A stretch of 64,000 nt of DNA from JAZGGS01 sp963749485 (GCA_963749485.1 CAVVMV010000003.1:124001-188000), one strand, 5' to 3'; positions 1-9,790 are shown, numbered from the stretch's first letter. Translations and numbers: made by a program. Notes: generated from the letters alone by a model not told the origin.

Positions 1-1
1 T

Positions 2-397
2 GCACTACTTTCAGATAAAATACAAAGTATTTCTATTGATGAAAACGCAGGCATTGTTTACGTGGGTACTGAAGAGGGATTGACATCATTTGAAACCCCG
101 TTTATCAAACCACAAGAAAGTTTTGATAAGCTTTTCGTTTATCCTAATCCATTTATAATTAAAGATAACAATAAACTGTTAACCATTGATGGACTGATAA
201 GGGATACGGATATAAAAATTTTAACCGTTTCCGGTAACATTGTTACAGAATTTTCATCTCCCGGTGGAAGAACCGCTCAGTGGGATGGAACTGATGATGA
301 CGGTAAACTGGTAAGCAGCGGAATTTACTTAGTTGTTGCATTTGATGTAGATGGAAATAATATTATTACCGGCAAGGTTGCTGTAATAAGGGAATAA
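2..397 (+). CDS. PorZ-like beta-propeller protein, C-terminal fragment
   Basis: Only the last 131 codons are in the window; the frame is open from base 2 and the true start lies upstream. The first ~30 residues read like a final propeller blade (SISIDENAGIVYVGTEEGL), as in two-component-regulator propeller proteins. A linker follows, then a C-terminal FlgD/Por-like immunoglobulin-type domain: VYPNPF, KILTVSGNIV, AQWDGTDDDGK, SSGIYLV. This propeller-plus-sorting-type-domain arrangement resembles PorZ, a surface component of the type IX secretion machinery. Since the N-terminal propeller is not visible, another propeller protein with a sorting tail is possible. The gene is followed after 43 bases by the ABC-F gene in the same direction. 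The domain type is clear; the PorZ assignment is an inference. Confidence 0.6.
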   Translation, partial: ALLSDKIQSISIDENAGIVYVGTEEGLTSFETPFIKPQESFDKLFVYPNPFIIKDNNKLLTIDGLIRDTDIKILTVSGNIVTEFSSPGGRTAQWDGTDDDGKLVSSGIYLVVAFDVDGNNIITGKVAVIRE

Positions 398-440
398 ATA
401 AATTGATTAAATCCTGCCCATTCTATCCAACCTTAACCTG

Positions 441-2388
441 ATGATAGAACTTTCAAATATAGCGATTCAGTTTGGTGGAAAATATTTATTTAAAGATGTT
501 AATCTTCGAATAAATTCTTCTGACAGGATCTCACTGGTTGGATCAAACGGAAGCGGAAAAACATCGCTATTAAAAATTCTTATTGGTGAATTGGAACCGG
601 AAACCGGTAAAGTGCAAAAGCAAAAACGGATTACAATCGGTTTTCTTCCGCAGGATAATGTTGTTCACTTAGGCAAAACACTTCTTGAGGAAGCTTCACA
701 TTGCTTTAGCAGATATACATTATCTTCAAAATAAATCGCAAGAGATATTAAATCTACTTTCCTTAAAAGAAGTAAATGATGAAGAACATGAAGATTTAGT
801 TCATCAATTGGGCGATGTACAATTAAGATTGGAAGAGCTCGATTCTTACACAGCTTCATCAAGAATTGAAAAAATTCTTACCGGGCTTGGTTTTTCTGAA
901 AAAGATTTTAACCGGCTAACCGATGAATTTTCAGGTGGATGGCAAATGAGGATTGCACTTGCAAAAATACTCATAGCACAGAATGATATTCTTTTAATGG
1001 ATGAACCTACAAATCACCTGGATATTGATTCACTTGAATGGTTAATCTCATATTTAAATAAATACGATGGTGCACTTGTAATAGTATCGCACGACAGGCA
1101 TTTCATTAACGGGGTTACTAATAAAACTCTGGAAATTTTCAGCAACAAGTTGAGCTTTTTTAATGGTAATTATGATGCATACCTGAAATTCAAAGTAGAG
1201 AGAGATGAGCTGCTTGTTCACCAAAGACATCTTCAAGTGAAAAAAATTAAAGAAACTCAAAAATTTATTGATCGATTCAGGTACAAGTCTACTAAAGCAA
1301 AACAGGTGCAAAGCAGGATAAATCAACTGGAAAAAACGGAATTGATTGAACTACCAGAGAGTGAAAAAGAGATAACACTTAATTTTCCGGTACCACCATC
1401 CAGCGGTAAAGTTAATATTGAATTAAAATCGATTTATAAATCTTATGGTGATATTTCTGTTTTTAACGGAATCGATTATAAAATTGACCGAGGTGATAAA
1501 ATTGCATTTGTTGGACCAAACGGGGCAGGTAAAAGTACACTTGCGAATATTATTGCCGGTAAAGTAGAGATAAACAGTGGTGATAAAATTGTTGGGCACA
1601 ATACTCTAATTATAAACTACTCACAGGATATTGCTGATAATTTAAACCCTGATTTGGATGTGCTGGAATCAGTTTACGGAATTGCGCAAGAAAAAACTTT
1701 AGGTCAGCTAAGATCTTTACTAGGTTCTTTTCTTTTTACAGGCGATGATGTTTTTAAGAAAGTCAAGGTTCTTTCCGGGGGCGAAAAAAGCAGGCTGGCT
1801 TTAGCTAAAATTCTTCTTACAAAATCTAATCTTATTGTTCTTGATGAGCCTACAAACCACCTTGATTTTTCATCAATAAGTGTTTTACAAAAAGCACTGA
1901 TCAACTTTCCCGGTTCGCTTATTCTTGTTTCGCACGATATTGATTTCCTTCTGCCTATTGTTAATATTGTAACAGAAATTAGAAAAGGAAAAGTACAAAC
2001 CTACCGCGGCGGTATAGAATATTATCTTTCGAAACGTGAAGAGTTAATTACAGCCGAAAAAAACACGCCCACGGTTTCAGGATTCAATGAAACAAAATCA
2101 AGAAAAGATCTAAAAAGATTAGAAGCAGAAGAGCGCCAGAAAAAACACAGATTAACAAAAGATTTGAGAAAGAATATAAGTGAAATGGAAAAATTAATAA
2201 ATAATTTTGAAATTAAAGAAAAGGAACTGGAATCTCAGCTAGCTGATCCCGCTACATATAACGATCCTGGTAACGCAAGAGAGTTGAACCAGAAATTTAT
2301 CGAAGTTAAAGATGATCTTGCTGAGTCGATGAAAAAATGGGAAACATTATCGAAACAACTTGCTGAAATTGAACAACAATTTGGTTAA
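441..2388 (+). CDS. ABC-F family ATPase (Uup/EttA-like), one frameshift
   Basis: A soluble twin-ATPase of the ABC-F family, whose members act on ribosomes rather than as transporters. Two complete cassettes are visible. The first has Walker A GSNGSGKTSL, signature FSGGWQMRIALAK and Walker B LLMDEPTNHLD. The second has GPNGAGKSTLA, LSGGEKSRLALAK and LIVLDEPTNHLD. Between them is the charged linker typical of ABC-F proteins, and after them a ~110-residue Lys/Glu-rich coiled-coil tail as in Uup/YheS. No membrane segments are present. The frame breaks near 700: the first part runs from ATG 441, and the second part is open from about 685 in the next frame. Removing one base around TCACATT restores EEAS-IALADIHYL and a protein of ~648 residues. 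The stop overlaps the stop of the convergent ROK gene by 4 bases. Subfamily is uncertain. Confidence 0.9.
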
Positions 2389-3359
2389 ACACTCTCTCCA
2401 AGGAATTCTTCAACTAATTTTATTCCACCGTAAATTGCTGCATCGTCACCAAGTTTTGATTCCGTAATTTCCAATCCCATTAACGCTTCATCCAGTATAT
2501 GCAATTCGAGGGCTTCTTTAATCTGGGGAACCATAAAGTAACCAAGCGCTTCAACCAATCCGCCGCCAACTACAATTGTATCAAGATTAAGCAAATTTGT
2601 TACACTTGCCAGCACGCCGCCAATCACATTACAAGCATCAATAATATGCCCTGTCACTAATTCATCATCATCTTTTACAGCTTTAGCCAGGCTTTTACTT
2701 TTAATTATCTCACCGGCATCTATCATTTTTGTAAGTGTACATTCTTTACCATTTTTTACATCATTAATAATCTTATTTGTTATTGCTGTTCTGCTTGCAA
2801 TTGTTTCAAAGCATCCCCTCTTTCCACATCCGCAAACTGCTCCATCCTTTTTAACGAGGATGTGTCCAATCTCCCCGGCAACATAATTAGAACCGCGGTA
2901 TAACTTTCCGTTTAATACAAGTCCGCCACCGATTCCAGTTCCTATAAATATAGCAAGAAGGTTTTTAGAGGATTTATCAACCTCATAATATTTAATACCA
3001 AGTGCAGCCAGGTTAACATCATTTTCAAGTAGAACAGGATAACTAATTTCATTCTCCAATAACTTTTTTATATTAAAATTTTTCAGCCCCAGATTTGGAG
3101 CTAAGTAAATAGTACCTTGATAAGGATTCACTGAAGCTGCAATACCAAGGCAGACTGCTTTAATATTTTCTTTACCAACACCTGAAGATTTGATTACATC
3201 CTTAATAATTTTTGCAATACTCTTTATGTAATCTCTTTCGGTTGATTGCGAATCGGTTGATTGCTTTACCCTTGCTACTATTCCATCAGAAGAATTTATA
3301 ATACAGGCAAGCTGCTTTGTTCCGCCCATATCTATGCTTACAATATAATCATTAGGCAT
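2385..3359 (-). CDS. ROK family sugar kinase (glucokinase-like)
   Basis: A 324-residue ROK-family protein, probably a cytosolic glucokinase or N-acetyl-hexosamine kinase using ATP. The N-terminal phosphate-binding loop DMGGTK (residues 10-15) is present, followed by the second nucleotide-binding segment GTGIGGG near residue 140. The ROK sugar-binding glutamate and histidine lie in GEIGH, and the zinc site is CGCGKRGCFE. There is no N-terminal helix-turn-helix, so this is the kinase type rather than a NagC-type repressor. Length is normal for the family. The gene is convergent with the ABC-F gene (4-base overlap of stops) and divergent from rsmA across 161 bases that should hold both promoters. 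Sugar specificity cannot be read from the sequence. Confidence 0.9.
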   Translation of the reverse strand: MPNDYIVSIDMGGTKQLACIINSSDGIVARVKQSTDSQSTERDYIKSIAKIIKDVIKSSGVGKENIKAVCLGIAASVNPYQGTIYLAPNLGLKNFNIKKLLENEISYPVLLENDVNLAALGIKYYEVDKSSKNLLAIFIGTGIGGGLVLNGKLYRGSNYVAGEIGHILVKKDGAVCGCGKRGCFETIASRTAITNKIINDVKNGKECTLTKMIDAGEIIKSKSLAKAVKDDDELVTGHIIDACNVIGGVLASVTNLLNLDTIVVGGGLVEALGYFMVPQIKEALELHILDEALMGLEITESKLGDDAAIYGGIKLVEEFLGESV

Positions 3360-3520
3360 TGTAATTTTCCTGCTAAGATTTATTTTTCAATTAATATAAT
3401 TTGTATTATTAAACTATGAAGTTTTAATTAGTAAATCAAAATGATTCTAACTTAATTTTAATTACCGTGAAGTGTAACCTTTCGGCTTTGCAGAAAAGAA
3501 TTTCATCTAAAATTAGTTAA

Positions 3521-4324
3521 ATGGGAAAAGTAAAACCACTAAAAAGATTCGGGCAGAATTACCTGCAGGATATAAACATCCTGAAGAAAATTGCCGACGA
3601 AGTTGACCCAAGACCGGGTGATAATTTATTAGAAATAGGGCCGGGACAGGGTGCATTGACGAATGAACTTTTAAAGAGGATTGATAAAATAACTGCTGTG
3701 GAAATAGATAATCGGGTAATTGAAGATTTAACAGAAAGATTCCCGCAACTCACAATGGTGGAGGGTGATTTTCTTTCAATCGATTTAAATGAGTTTACAG
3801 ATAAAAATAAAAAGAAGCTTAGAGTTGCAGGAAATATACCTTACAATCTTACTTCACCTATCCTTTTTAAATTAATTGAAAAGAATGAATTAGTTAATGA
3901 TGCTGTGCTTATGGTTCAATATGAAGTTGCTAAAAGAATGACTGCACAAAAAGGAATCAAGGATTATGGAATACTGGCAGTGCTCTTAAATTATTTTACT
4001 GAAACGAAAATCTGCTTTAAAGTTTCTCCAAATGTATTTTACCCAAAACCAAAAGTATTTTCTGCCGTTGTGCATATCATTTTTAAAAAGACAGATTTTA
4101 ACAAAGAAGAACAAAAATTATTCATTAAAATTGTTAAAGCTGCCTTTGGCCAAAGACGAAAAATTTTAAAAAATTCCTTAAGTAATAGTATATTTAATCA
4201 ATTCGATTTTTCAGATTCCGGCATCGACCTTTCGCTGAGAGCTGAGCAATTGGACGTAAAGGATTTTGTTACACTTACTAAATTTGCTGTAATCCAGTCC
4301 GGTCAAACTGGTTCAACGGCTTAA
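3521..4324 (+). CDS. rsmA: 16S rRNA (adenine1518/1519-N6)-dimethyltransferase RsmA
   Basis: This enzyme dimethylates two adjacent adenines in helix 45 of 16S rRNA with S-adenosylmethionine, late in 30S assembly (KsgA). The opening KRFGQNYLQD is the family start signature. SAM motif I is LEIGPGQGALT (residues 37-47), and the catalytic motif NIPYNLTSPI is near residue 105. The C-terminal helical domain includes FGQRRKILKNSL. Its 267 residues match the usual length. It is the first of three rightward genes with short gaps (23 bases to the PAP2 gene and 19-28 bases from there to menG), so they may be co-transcribed. The frame is intact. Confidence 0.96.
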   Translation: MGKVKPLKRFGQNYLQDINILKKIADEVDPRPGDNLLEIGPGQGALTNELLKRIDKITAVEIDNRVIEDLTERFPQLTMVEGDFLSIDLNEFTDKNKKKLRVAGNIPYNLTSPILFKLIEKNELVNDAVLMVQYEVAKRMTAQKGIKDYGILAVLLNYFTETKICFKVSPNVFYPKPKVFSAVVHIIFKKTDFNKEEQKLFIKIVKAAFGQRRKILKNSLSNSIFNQFDFSDSGIDLSLRAEQLDVKDFVTLTKFAVIQSGQTGSTA

Positions 4325-4347
4325 GTTTCAGATTATTTCCTCTTTTA

Positions 4348-5298
4348 ATGAATAAAGTGAAAAGCTACATAAAGCACCTTAAAGCATTCGATGTTATAGT
4401 GGTGATATTTTATATTATCCTCACCCTGTTGCATATCATATTCCACAACAGGATAGAAACATGGGGAACCTGGGTAGCTATTAACGTTGCTATTATTCTT
4501 TTCAGCTTTCTGCTGGCTTTTATGGAGTCAAAACACGACAATGCTTTCTGGAATGGCTTACATTACTGGTATGTTGTTCCTATCACACTGCTCACCTTCA
4601 GGCAGTTATACTACATGGTAAACCCTATCAGGGTGATTGATTACGATTATATATTTATTGAAATTGACCGATGGATTTTTGGAACCGACCCCACCCACCT
4701 GCTGCTCCAGCTATCGAACCCGCTATTAACAGAACTGCTGCAAATAATTTATGGGATGTTTTACCTGCTTCCTATACTGTTGGGATTATTCCTTCTTAGA
4801 AAAAAGAGATTTGTGGCAATGGATTTTGCAGTCTTTTCAATTGTTTACGGCTTCTTATTATCATACCTCGGTTATTTTACGTTGCCGGGCATAGGTCCAA
4901 GATTTACTCTACATGATTTTAGCACTATAAATGAACAATTACCGGGAATCTTCTTTACAAATTTTTTAAGGGAACTTGTTAATGTTGGCGAATCAATTCC
5001 CTCCGGAACCCTGAATCCTGCTGATGTGGTTCAGAGAGATATTTTCCCAAGCGGACACACAATGATAACGCTTATTGTTATTTTTCTTTCTGTAAAATTA
5101 AAAAGCAGATCAAGATTCTTTTTTGTACCTGTAGGTTCACTCCTTATTTTCTCAACCGTTTACTTGTGGTATCATTATGTTATTGATCTCGCAGGGGGCT
5201 TGGCTTTCATGATGTTTTCAGTGTGGTCGGGAAAATATATTTTTAATTGGTGGCGAAGAAAAATAGGTAAGCCTGAATTTGAATATGGAAAATATTAG
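4348..5298 (+). CDS. PAP2-superfamily integral membrane protein
   Basis: A 316-residue protein with about six to eight hydrophobic segments and the phosphatase signature of the PAP2 superfamily. FPSGHT lies at about residues 233-238 and WYHYVIDLAGG at about 275-285; together they supply the catalytic serine-histidine and histidine-aspartate pairs. The upstream basic motif of classical PAP2 enzymes is not obvious, and the long N-terminal membrane part resembles the inositol-phosphotransferase (Aur1-like) branch. It could act on a lipid phosphate such as undecaprenyl or phosphatidylglycerol phosphate, or transfer a phospho-headgroup; the sequence does not decide. It sits between rsmA and menG with short spacers, but nothing there defines its substrate. 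Confidence 0.8.
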   Translation: MNKVKSYIKHLKAFDVIVVIFYIILTLLHIIFHNRIETWGTWVAINVAIILFSFLLAFMESKHDNAFWNGLHYWYVVPITLLTFRQLYYMVNPIRVIDYDYIFIEIDRWIFGTDPTHLLLQLSNPLLTELLQIIYGMFYLLPILLGLFLLRKKRFVAMDFAVFSIVYGFLLSYLGYFTLPGIGPRFTLHDFSTINEQLPGIFFTNFLRELVNVGESIPSGTLNPADVVQRDIFPSGHTMITLIVIFLSVKLKSRSRFFFVPVGSLLIFSTVYLWYHYVIDLAGGLAFMMFSVWSGKYIFNWWRRKIGKPEFEYGKY

Positions 5299-5326
5299 CT
5301 AAACGATAAAGAAGTAATTGATTGGA

Positions 5327-6010
5327 ATGATAGAAAAGAAAAAGAAAGTAAGACGAATATTTGAAGGTATCGCCCACCGTTATGATTTTCTAAATCATTT
5401 TTTAAGCTTAGGGTTTGATTTTTATTGGAGGAAAAAAGCCCTTGCACTTACAAAAATGAATGATGAATCTATCCTGCTGGATATTGCATGCGGAACAGGT
5501 GATTTTGCAATTGCAGCAAAAAAAAATGGTGTAAATAAAATATTCGGTGCAGATTTTTCGATGAATATGCTCACACTTTTTAAGAAGAAAAGCAGATGGA
5601 TTGACGGTAAAATTGTACAGTTGGTTGCAGAAAATATTCCATTACAAGATGATTCTGTAACAAACATAACCGTGGCTTTTGGTGTAAGAAATTTCTATGA
5701 TATATCGCTCGGTTTCAACTCCTTTTACAGGGTGCTTAAGCAAGGCGGCAAAGCAACTATACTTGAGTTTAGAATGCCTTCTAACAAAATATTTAAAGGA
5801 TTGTACAAATTTTATTTTAAGAAAATACTTCCCGTTGTTGGCGGGATAATATCAGGTGATAGAGAAGCTTACAGTTATTTACCCCATTCCGTTGAAGAGT
5901 TTGATGAAAAAATTGTTCTTCCGGAACTTTTAAAGAAAACAGGGTTTAAAGAAATAAAAGTGCATCCGTTAACCTTAGGTATTGTGCAGGTAGTTATAGC
6001 AGTTAAGTAA
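5327..6010 (+). CDS. menG: Demethylmenaquinone methyltransferase (MenG/UbiE)
   Basis: A soluble class I methyltransferase performing the last C-methylation in menaquinone synthesis, with SAM as donor. The N-terminus (VRRIFEGIAHRYDFLNHFLS) is the UbiE/COQ5 signature, followed by SAM motif LDIACGTGDF near residue 50. The second family signature is present as FGVRNFYD. RVLKQGG and the long C-terminal substrate region (YSYLPHSVEEF) also fit. I start at ATG 5327, giving 227 residues, which fits the family length. An in-frame TTG nine bases upstream (5318) is possible. Menaquinone is the expected quinone for this phylum. It ends directly against the convergent lipoprotein gene, with no intergenic bases. 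Confidence 0.93.
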   Translation: MIEKKKKVRRIFEGIAHRYDFLNHFLSLGFDFYWRKKALALTKMNDESILLDIACGTGDFAIAAKKNGVNKIFGADFSMNMLTLFKKKSRWIDGKIVQLVAENIPLQDDSVTNITVAFGVRNFYDISLGFNSFYRVLKQGGKATILEFRMPSNKIFKGLYKFYFKKILPVVGGIISGDREAYSYLPHSVEEFDEKIVLPELLKKTGFKEIKVHPLTLGIVQVVIAVK

Positions 6011-6787
6011 TCAGGGAATGTTATAATCAATTAAATGCTGTGTGACGGTTTTTGAAGAATCATCCAAGCTCACTTCGCTGTTTAATATAGTATTTACAAC
6101 AATTGCGTTTCCCTCAATCTTTATAATTCCAATTTTATCTGCGACCCAGGAATAAGCAGTGAATTTTTGTGAAGGTTCTTCAGGATCCAACCTGAATTCT
6201 AAATCATATTTAATTTTTTGAGCTGTAATATTTAAATCCCCGCCAACTAAATGCAGCAGGATAATTTCTTCTTTAACATAATTCGCTGTAATTCTGTAAA
6301 GTGCGTATGTAATTCCGGGTTGCACAGCAATTGTAACTTTAAACACCTGCCAGAAACTTCCCTCGGCAAGCAGCAGCAGTAATGTTTGCATTTCAGATGT
6401 TACATTCACCCGGTTCCGTAAAGTATCAGGCAGTGCCGCTGCAAACCCGCTTGTATCGATAAAATAAAATACACCGATTTCGCTTTTTCTGAAGTTAGAT
6501 ATCCCCTCTACAATCTCAGTTCCCATTTTAACAGAATCTTTTTGGAACTTATAGGAAGTACCATTAATTAATGTATCACCATCATAAAAAACATAACGTA
6601 AACCCGTTTTTAAAATTCCAGTTGAATCATATTCAGTAGTGGCAAAGAGATAATTAGTACCGTCGCTGTTAGGGAAGTAATCAGGTACTTGCCCGGAAAG
6701 TGGTGCGGTGGGTTCATTACTTGTACAAGAGAATAGAAAGATTAAAACTGCAGCCGTTATAACTATATGTTTTAAGATTCTTAGCAT
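6011..6787 (-). CDS. Predicted secreted lipoprotein, unknown function
   Basis: I do not recognise this 258-residue protein. It begins with a lipoprotein signal peptide: positive MLRILK, a hydrophobic stretch, then lipobox LFSC with cysteine at residue 21. A low-complexity Ser/Thr/Pro tether follows (TSNEPTAPLSG). The mature part is rich in beta-type alternation and contains repeated tyrosine/threonine patterns such as YRITANYVKEE and FTAYSWVADKIGIIKIEG. No catalytic motif is visible. It is the last gene of a leftward run (rhomboid, AhpD-like, amidohydrolase, rdgB), 6 bases after rdgB, and its stop abuts that of menG. A surface-exposed or periplasmic lipoprotein is the safest description. Confidence 0.75.
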   Translation of the reverse strand: MLRILKHIVITAAVLIFLFSCTSNEPTAPLSGQVPDYFPNSDGTNYLFATTEYDSTGILKTGLRYVFYDGDTLINGTSYKFQKDSVKMGTEIVEGISNFRKSEIGVFYFIDTSGFAAALPDTLRNRVNVTSEMQTLLLLLAEGSFWQVFKVTIAVQPGITYALYRITANYVKEEIILLHLVGGDLNITAQKIKYDLEFRLDPEEPSQKFTAYSWVADKIGIIKIEGNAIVVNTILNSEVSLDDSSKTVTQHLIDYNIP

Positions 6788-6793
6788 AAATAT

Positions 6794-7381
6794 TTAAATA
6801 GAGAGCAAATGCGTTTTTAATTGATCGAAAGCTTTGAAGCGATGACTGATGCTGTTTTTAATTTCAGGATCTAGTTCTGCCATAGTTTTGGAATAACCAT
6901 CAGGAACAAACAATGGATCGTAGCCAAAGCCATTTATACCACGTGCTTTACTAATTATTTTTCCATTAACTTCTCCCGTAGCGGAATATGTTTCTTCTCC
7001 GGAATAATAAACAGCACTGCAAACAAATTTTGCCCTGTGAGGTTCTGGTATAATGCTTAGATTTTCTAAGAGCTTAACATTATTTGCTGCGTCATCAGAA
7101 TCAATTCCTGCATACCGTGCAGAATAGATGCCTGGCTCTCCGTTAAGCTGTTCAACGACTAATCCTGAATCATCTGCAATTGTTGGAAGCTTATAGTTAT
7201 TGAAAATTTCTATTGCCTTTATTTTTGCATTCTCTTCAAAACTTGTCCCGGTTTCTTCTATATCTCCTTCAAAATTAATATCATGAAGCGAAAGAATTGG
7301 AATATCCAATTCACCTAAAATTTTTCTTACTTCGGCAATTTTGCCTTTGTTACCGGACGCAAAAATAATTTTTTTCATCAT
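6794..7381 (-). CDS. rdgB: Non-canonical purine NTP pyrophosphatase (RdgB/HAM1)
   Basis: A house-cleaning enzyme that hydrolyses XTP, ITP and dITP to monophosphates, keeping deaminated purines out of nucleic acids. The family signatures are in order: SGNKGKIAEVRKIL at the N-terminus, TSFEENAKIKA, ADDSGLVVEQLNGEPGIYSARYAG around residues 70-92, GFGYDPLF and SHRFKAF. Its 195 residues are the normal length. Two ATG codons are adjacent (7381 and 7378). The first overlaps the amidohydrolase stop as ATGA, which suggests translational coupling with that gene. Confidence 0.95.
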   Translation of the reverse strand: MMKKIIFASGNKGKIAEVRKILGELDIPILSLHDINFEGDIEETGTSFEENAKIKAIEIFNNYKLPTIADDSGLVVEQLNGEPGIYSARYAGIDSDDAANNVKLLENLSIIPEPHRAKFVCSAVYYSGEETYSATGEVNGKIISKARGINGFGYDPLFVPDGYSKTMAELDPEIKNSISHRFKAFDQLKTHLLSI

Positions 7382-8721
7382 ACTCTTGAAAGTAATTTTT
7401 TAAGTTCCGATCTGCCTTCCTCAATAATTTTTTCCTGCTCATAGAGCAGCGATTCCTTATCTTTTACCAGCCATTTCCCATCAACCATAACAGATTCTAC
7501 ATTATTTGGATTTGCTGAATAAACGATATCAGAATAAATACTTTTTTCATCTTCTGAAACTGAATTATTATATGAATTAAGATTTAAAAGAACCAGATCA
7601 GCTTTTTTCCCAATCTCAATACTTCCAATTTCATTTTCAAGATGAAGTACTTTTGCACCTTCGATAGTTGCAAGACGGAAAACAGTATGGGCATCCATAA
7701 CTTGCGGTCCGTGAATAGGTTTTTGGATTAATGCTGCATGGCGCATTTCAGTGAAAATGCTCATGTTATTGTTACAAGGTGCTCCATCAGCACCAAGAGA
7801 AACAGAAATTCCATTATTTAAATAATCCGGGATTGGAGCAATGCCTGAACCTAATTTAAGATTTGCCGATGGACAATGTGCAACTCTTGTTTGTCTCTGT
7901 TTAAGTATTGATTTTTCATTATCATTTAGATGAATACAGTGTGCAAGAATTGTATGATCATCAAGCACTCCAATCGAATCAAAATATTCAACATTCCCTT
8001 TGTTGAATCTTTTTCTCACTTCTTCAACTTCTGTTTTGTTTTCCGAAGCGTGAGTGTGATATAAGCTGCCGGGAAAATCTTTCATCATCTCTTTTGTTTC
8101 TTTCAGAAGTTCTTCACTGCAGGAAAGTACAAATCTAGGTGCAAAACCGTAAAATATTTTATTATTATTGGTGCGATGGTATTTCTTTGCAAGTTTATAA
8201 GTTTCATTTATCTCGTTTTTGGTTTCTCCTTGAAAAACCGGGTAGAGCTCATTTTCATCAATCAAGCATTTTCCGGAATAAGCCCGCATACCTGAATTTA
8301 TAAGTTCTTCAAAAACAACTTCCTGGAAACGCAAAGTTCCCATATCAAGAATTGTTGTTGTTCCACCAAGTAAGAGTTCATTAATACCAAGCTTTGCAGA
8401 TGCGCTTAGTGAATTTTCATTATGAGCATTTTCAAAAGGGAAAATCTTCTTCTGCAGCCAATCAAGTAATAGAAGATCATCAGCTAATCCACGAAAAAGT
8501 GTTTGGCAAAGATGAACATGAGTTTGAACAAAACCAGGGATTAAAGTAAGCTCCGGAAAGTTATACACTTCACCATCATAATCATTTAGATCGATTTTTT
8601 CTGTTGAAATAATAGATGAAATTTTGTTTCCTTCTATTTCAAGCGCTTGGTTGGATAGTATAGAGTTTTTATCGTCAACGGTAACTATTTGCTTTGGGAT
8701 GATTAATTTTTTCTCAGCCAT
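7378..8721 (-). CDS. mtaD: Amidohydrolase, MtaD-type adenosine-derivative deaminase
   Basis: A 447-residue metal-dependent amidohydrolase of the TrzA/AtzA/MtaD branch. The metal ligands are visible in HVHLCQTLFRG (near residue 68), HTHASE (near 222), HCIHL and the C-terminal GADGAPCNNNMS with its conserved aspartate. The N-terminal small beta domain (IIPKQIVTVDDK) and the C-terminal GKKADLVLL complete the composite barrel. Relatives deaminate 5'-methylthioadenosine or S-adenosylhomocysteine; some act on other heterocycles. It overlaps rdgB by 4 bases and the AhpD-like gene by 8 bases. Pairing with an inosine-nucleotide cleaning enzyme fits a purine-related role, but that is context only; the exact substrate is unproven. 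Confidence 0.85.
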   Translation of the reverse strand: MAEKKLIIPKQIVTVDDKNSILSNQALEIEGNKISSIISTEKIDLNDYDGEVYNFPELTLIPGFVQTHVHLCQTLFRGLADDLLLLDWLQKKIFPFENAHNENSLSASAKLGINELLLGGTTTILDMGTLRFQEVVFEELINSGMRAYSGKCLIDENELYPVFQGETKNEINETYKLAKKYHRTNNNKIFYGFAPRFVLSCSEELLKETKEMMKDFPGSLYHTHASENKTEVEEVRKRFNKGNVEYFDSIGVLDDHTILAHCIHLNDNEKSILKQRQTRVAHCPSANLKLGSGIAPIPDYLNNGISVSLGADGAPCNNNMSIFTEMRHAALIQKPIHGPQVMDAHTVFRLATIEGAKVLHLENEIGSIEIGKKADLVLLNLNSYNNSVSEDEKSIYSDIVYSANPNNVESVMVDGKWLVKDKESLLYEQEKIIEEGRSELKKLLSRV

Positions 8722-9076
8722 CTATATTATCCATATCATTATAAATTGAATCCATCACATCAAAAGCATAACGCAAATGTGGAATCACAATCGATCCCCC
8801 GACGATTAGTGCAACATTAAAAGTTTCATAAAGTTCCTCCCTTGTGGCACCTTCCTGGATTGAGCGATCGATATGATAAAAAATACAATCGTTACAACGC
8901 ATAACCATTGATGCCGATAACCCCATAAGTTCTTTTGTTTTTGCTGTTAATGCACCGTTTACATAAGCTTTATTGTCGAGAGCAAAAAATTTATTAAAAT
9001 CTCTAAATCCTGAATTAAGAATTTTATCATTCATATCCGTACGGTATTTACGCGTTTCGGATGTACTTTTTTTCAT
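8714..9076 (-). CDS. AhpD/carboxymuconolactone decarboxylase-family protein
   Basis: A 120-residue all-helical protein with the AhpD-like core motif CNDCIFYHI: two cysteines separated by two residues, followed by histidine. Members act as peroxidase-like thiol enzymes or remain uncharacterised. The preceding helix (NGALTAKTKELMGLSASMVMR) and the following one (EGATREELYETFNVALIVGG) fit the carboxymuconolactone decarboxylase fold. Length agrees with single-domain members. The gene overlaps the amidohydrolase start by 8 bases and lies 17 bases after the rhomboid gene, so it is likely part of the same leftward transcript. Substrate unknown; a redox role is likely from the intact CxxC. Confidence 0.85.
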   Translation of the reverse strand: MKKSTSETRKYRTDMNDKILNSGFRDFNKFFALDNKAYVNGALTAKTKELMGLSASMVMRCNDCIFYHIDRSIQEGATREELYETFNVALIVGGSIVIPHLRYAFDVMDSIYNDMDNIDG

Positions 9077-9093
9077 AATTCCTACCTTAGCAT

Positions 9094-9744
9094 TTATAAG
9101 TTAAATTTATTTTTCTCCGGATCGTAAGATACTTCCAGTTCATTAACATCAAAATCATCTTCTTCATTTTCCCAATCATATTTTTTTGCTGGCGGATCAA
9201 TTCTTCTGAAAATATATGCAGCAATCAATCCTGTAACGGCTCCAAACAAGTGCGATTCCCACGAAATTCCTTTCATTCCGGGAAGTACACCCCATACAAG
9301 CCCCCCGTACAAAAATGTTATGATTAAAGCTAAAGCGATTGACTTATTGTCTTTTCGAAATATACCACTAAAGAACAAAAAACTCACGAATCCGTATATC
9401 AATCCACTTGCACCTATGTGGTAAACCTGCCGGGCAAGTAACCATACTAACAATCCTGTTAAAATATAAACGAAAATGAAGAGAAAGAAGGAAGCTTTGG
9501 GATAAAAGAAAAAAATGATCCAGCCTAAAACAATGAGTGGAAAAGTATTTGAAATTAAGTGAGAAAAATCACCATGAATTAGCGGTGCAGTAACTATTCC
9601 AAGCAATCCAAGACCATCCCTTGGTAAAATACCCATTCCGCTTAATTTTAGATCGAATAGATAAGAAGATAAGTGTATGATCCAAAGAATAGCAGGAAAT
9701 ATTAGCGGAACCGCAATACTTTTTAAGATGTTTTTCTTCTCCAC
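9094..9744 (-). CDS. Rhomboid-family intramembrane serine protease
   Basis: A 216-residue polytopic membrane protein with the rhomboid catalytic dyad. Serine 113 lies in GASGLIYG and histidine 165 in SHLFGA. The oxyanion-supporting HGDFSHLISN segment (residues 58-67) precedes them. Six hydrophobic segments are apparent, and a charged C-terminal tail of about 30 residues (DWENEEDDFD) would lie in the cytoplasm. These enzymes cut transmembrane segments of other proteins; the substrate is unknown. It is first in a leftward run ending at 6011 and is divergent from the outer-membrane protein gene at 9852. Confidence 0.9.
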   Translation of the reverse strand: MEKKNILKSIAVPLIFPAILWIIHLSSYLFDLKLSGMGILPRDGLGLLGIVTAPLIHGDFSHLISNTFPLIVLGWIIFFFYPKASFFLFIFVYILTGLLVWLLARQVYHIGASGLIYGFVSFLFFSGIFRKDNKSIALALIITFLYGGLVWGVLPGMKGISWESHLFGAVTGLIAAYIFRRIDPPAKKYDWENEEDDFDVNELEVSYDPEKNKFNL

Positions 9745-9790
9745 TAAATTTTTACCTGATTTTGTTATTATTTTGTGATAAATTTCTCAT

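Noticed and set aside
2385..2388. Possible fusion or recoding at the ABC-F/ROK junction
   Set aside because: It is only a 4-base overlap of two convergent stop codons, also seen at 28895-28898 and 53405-53408.
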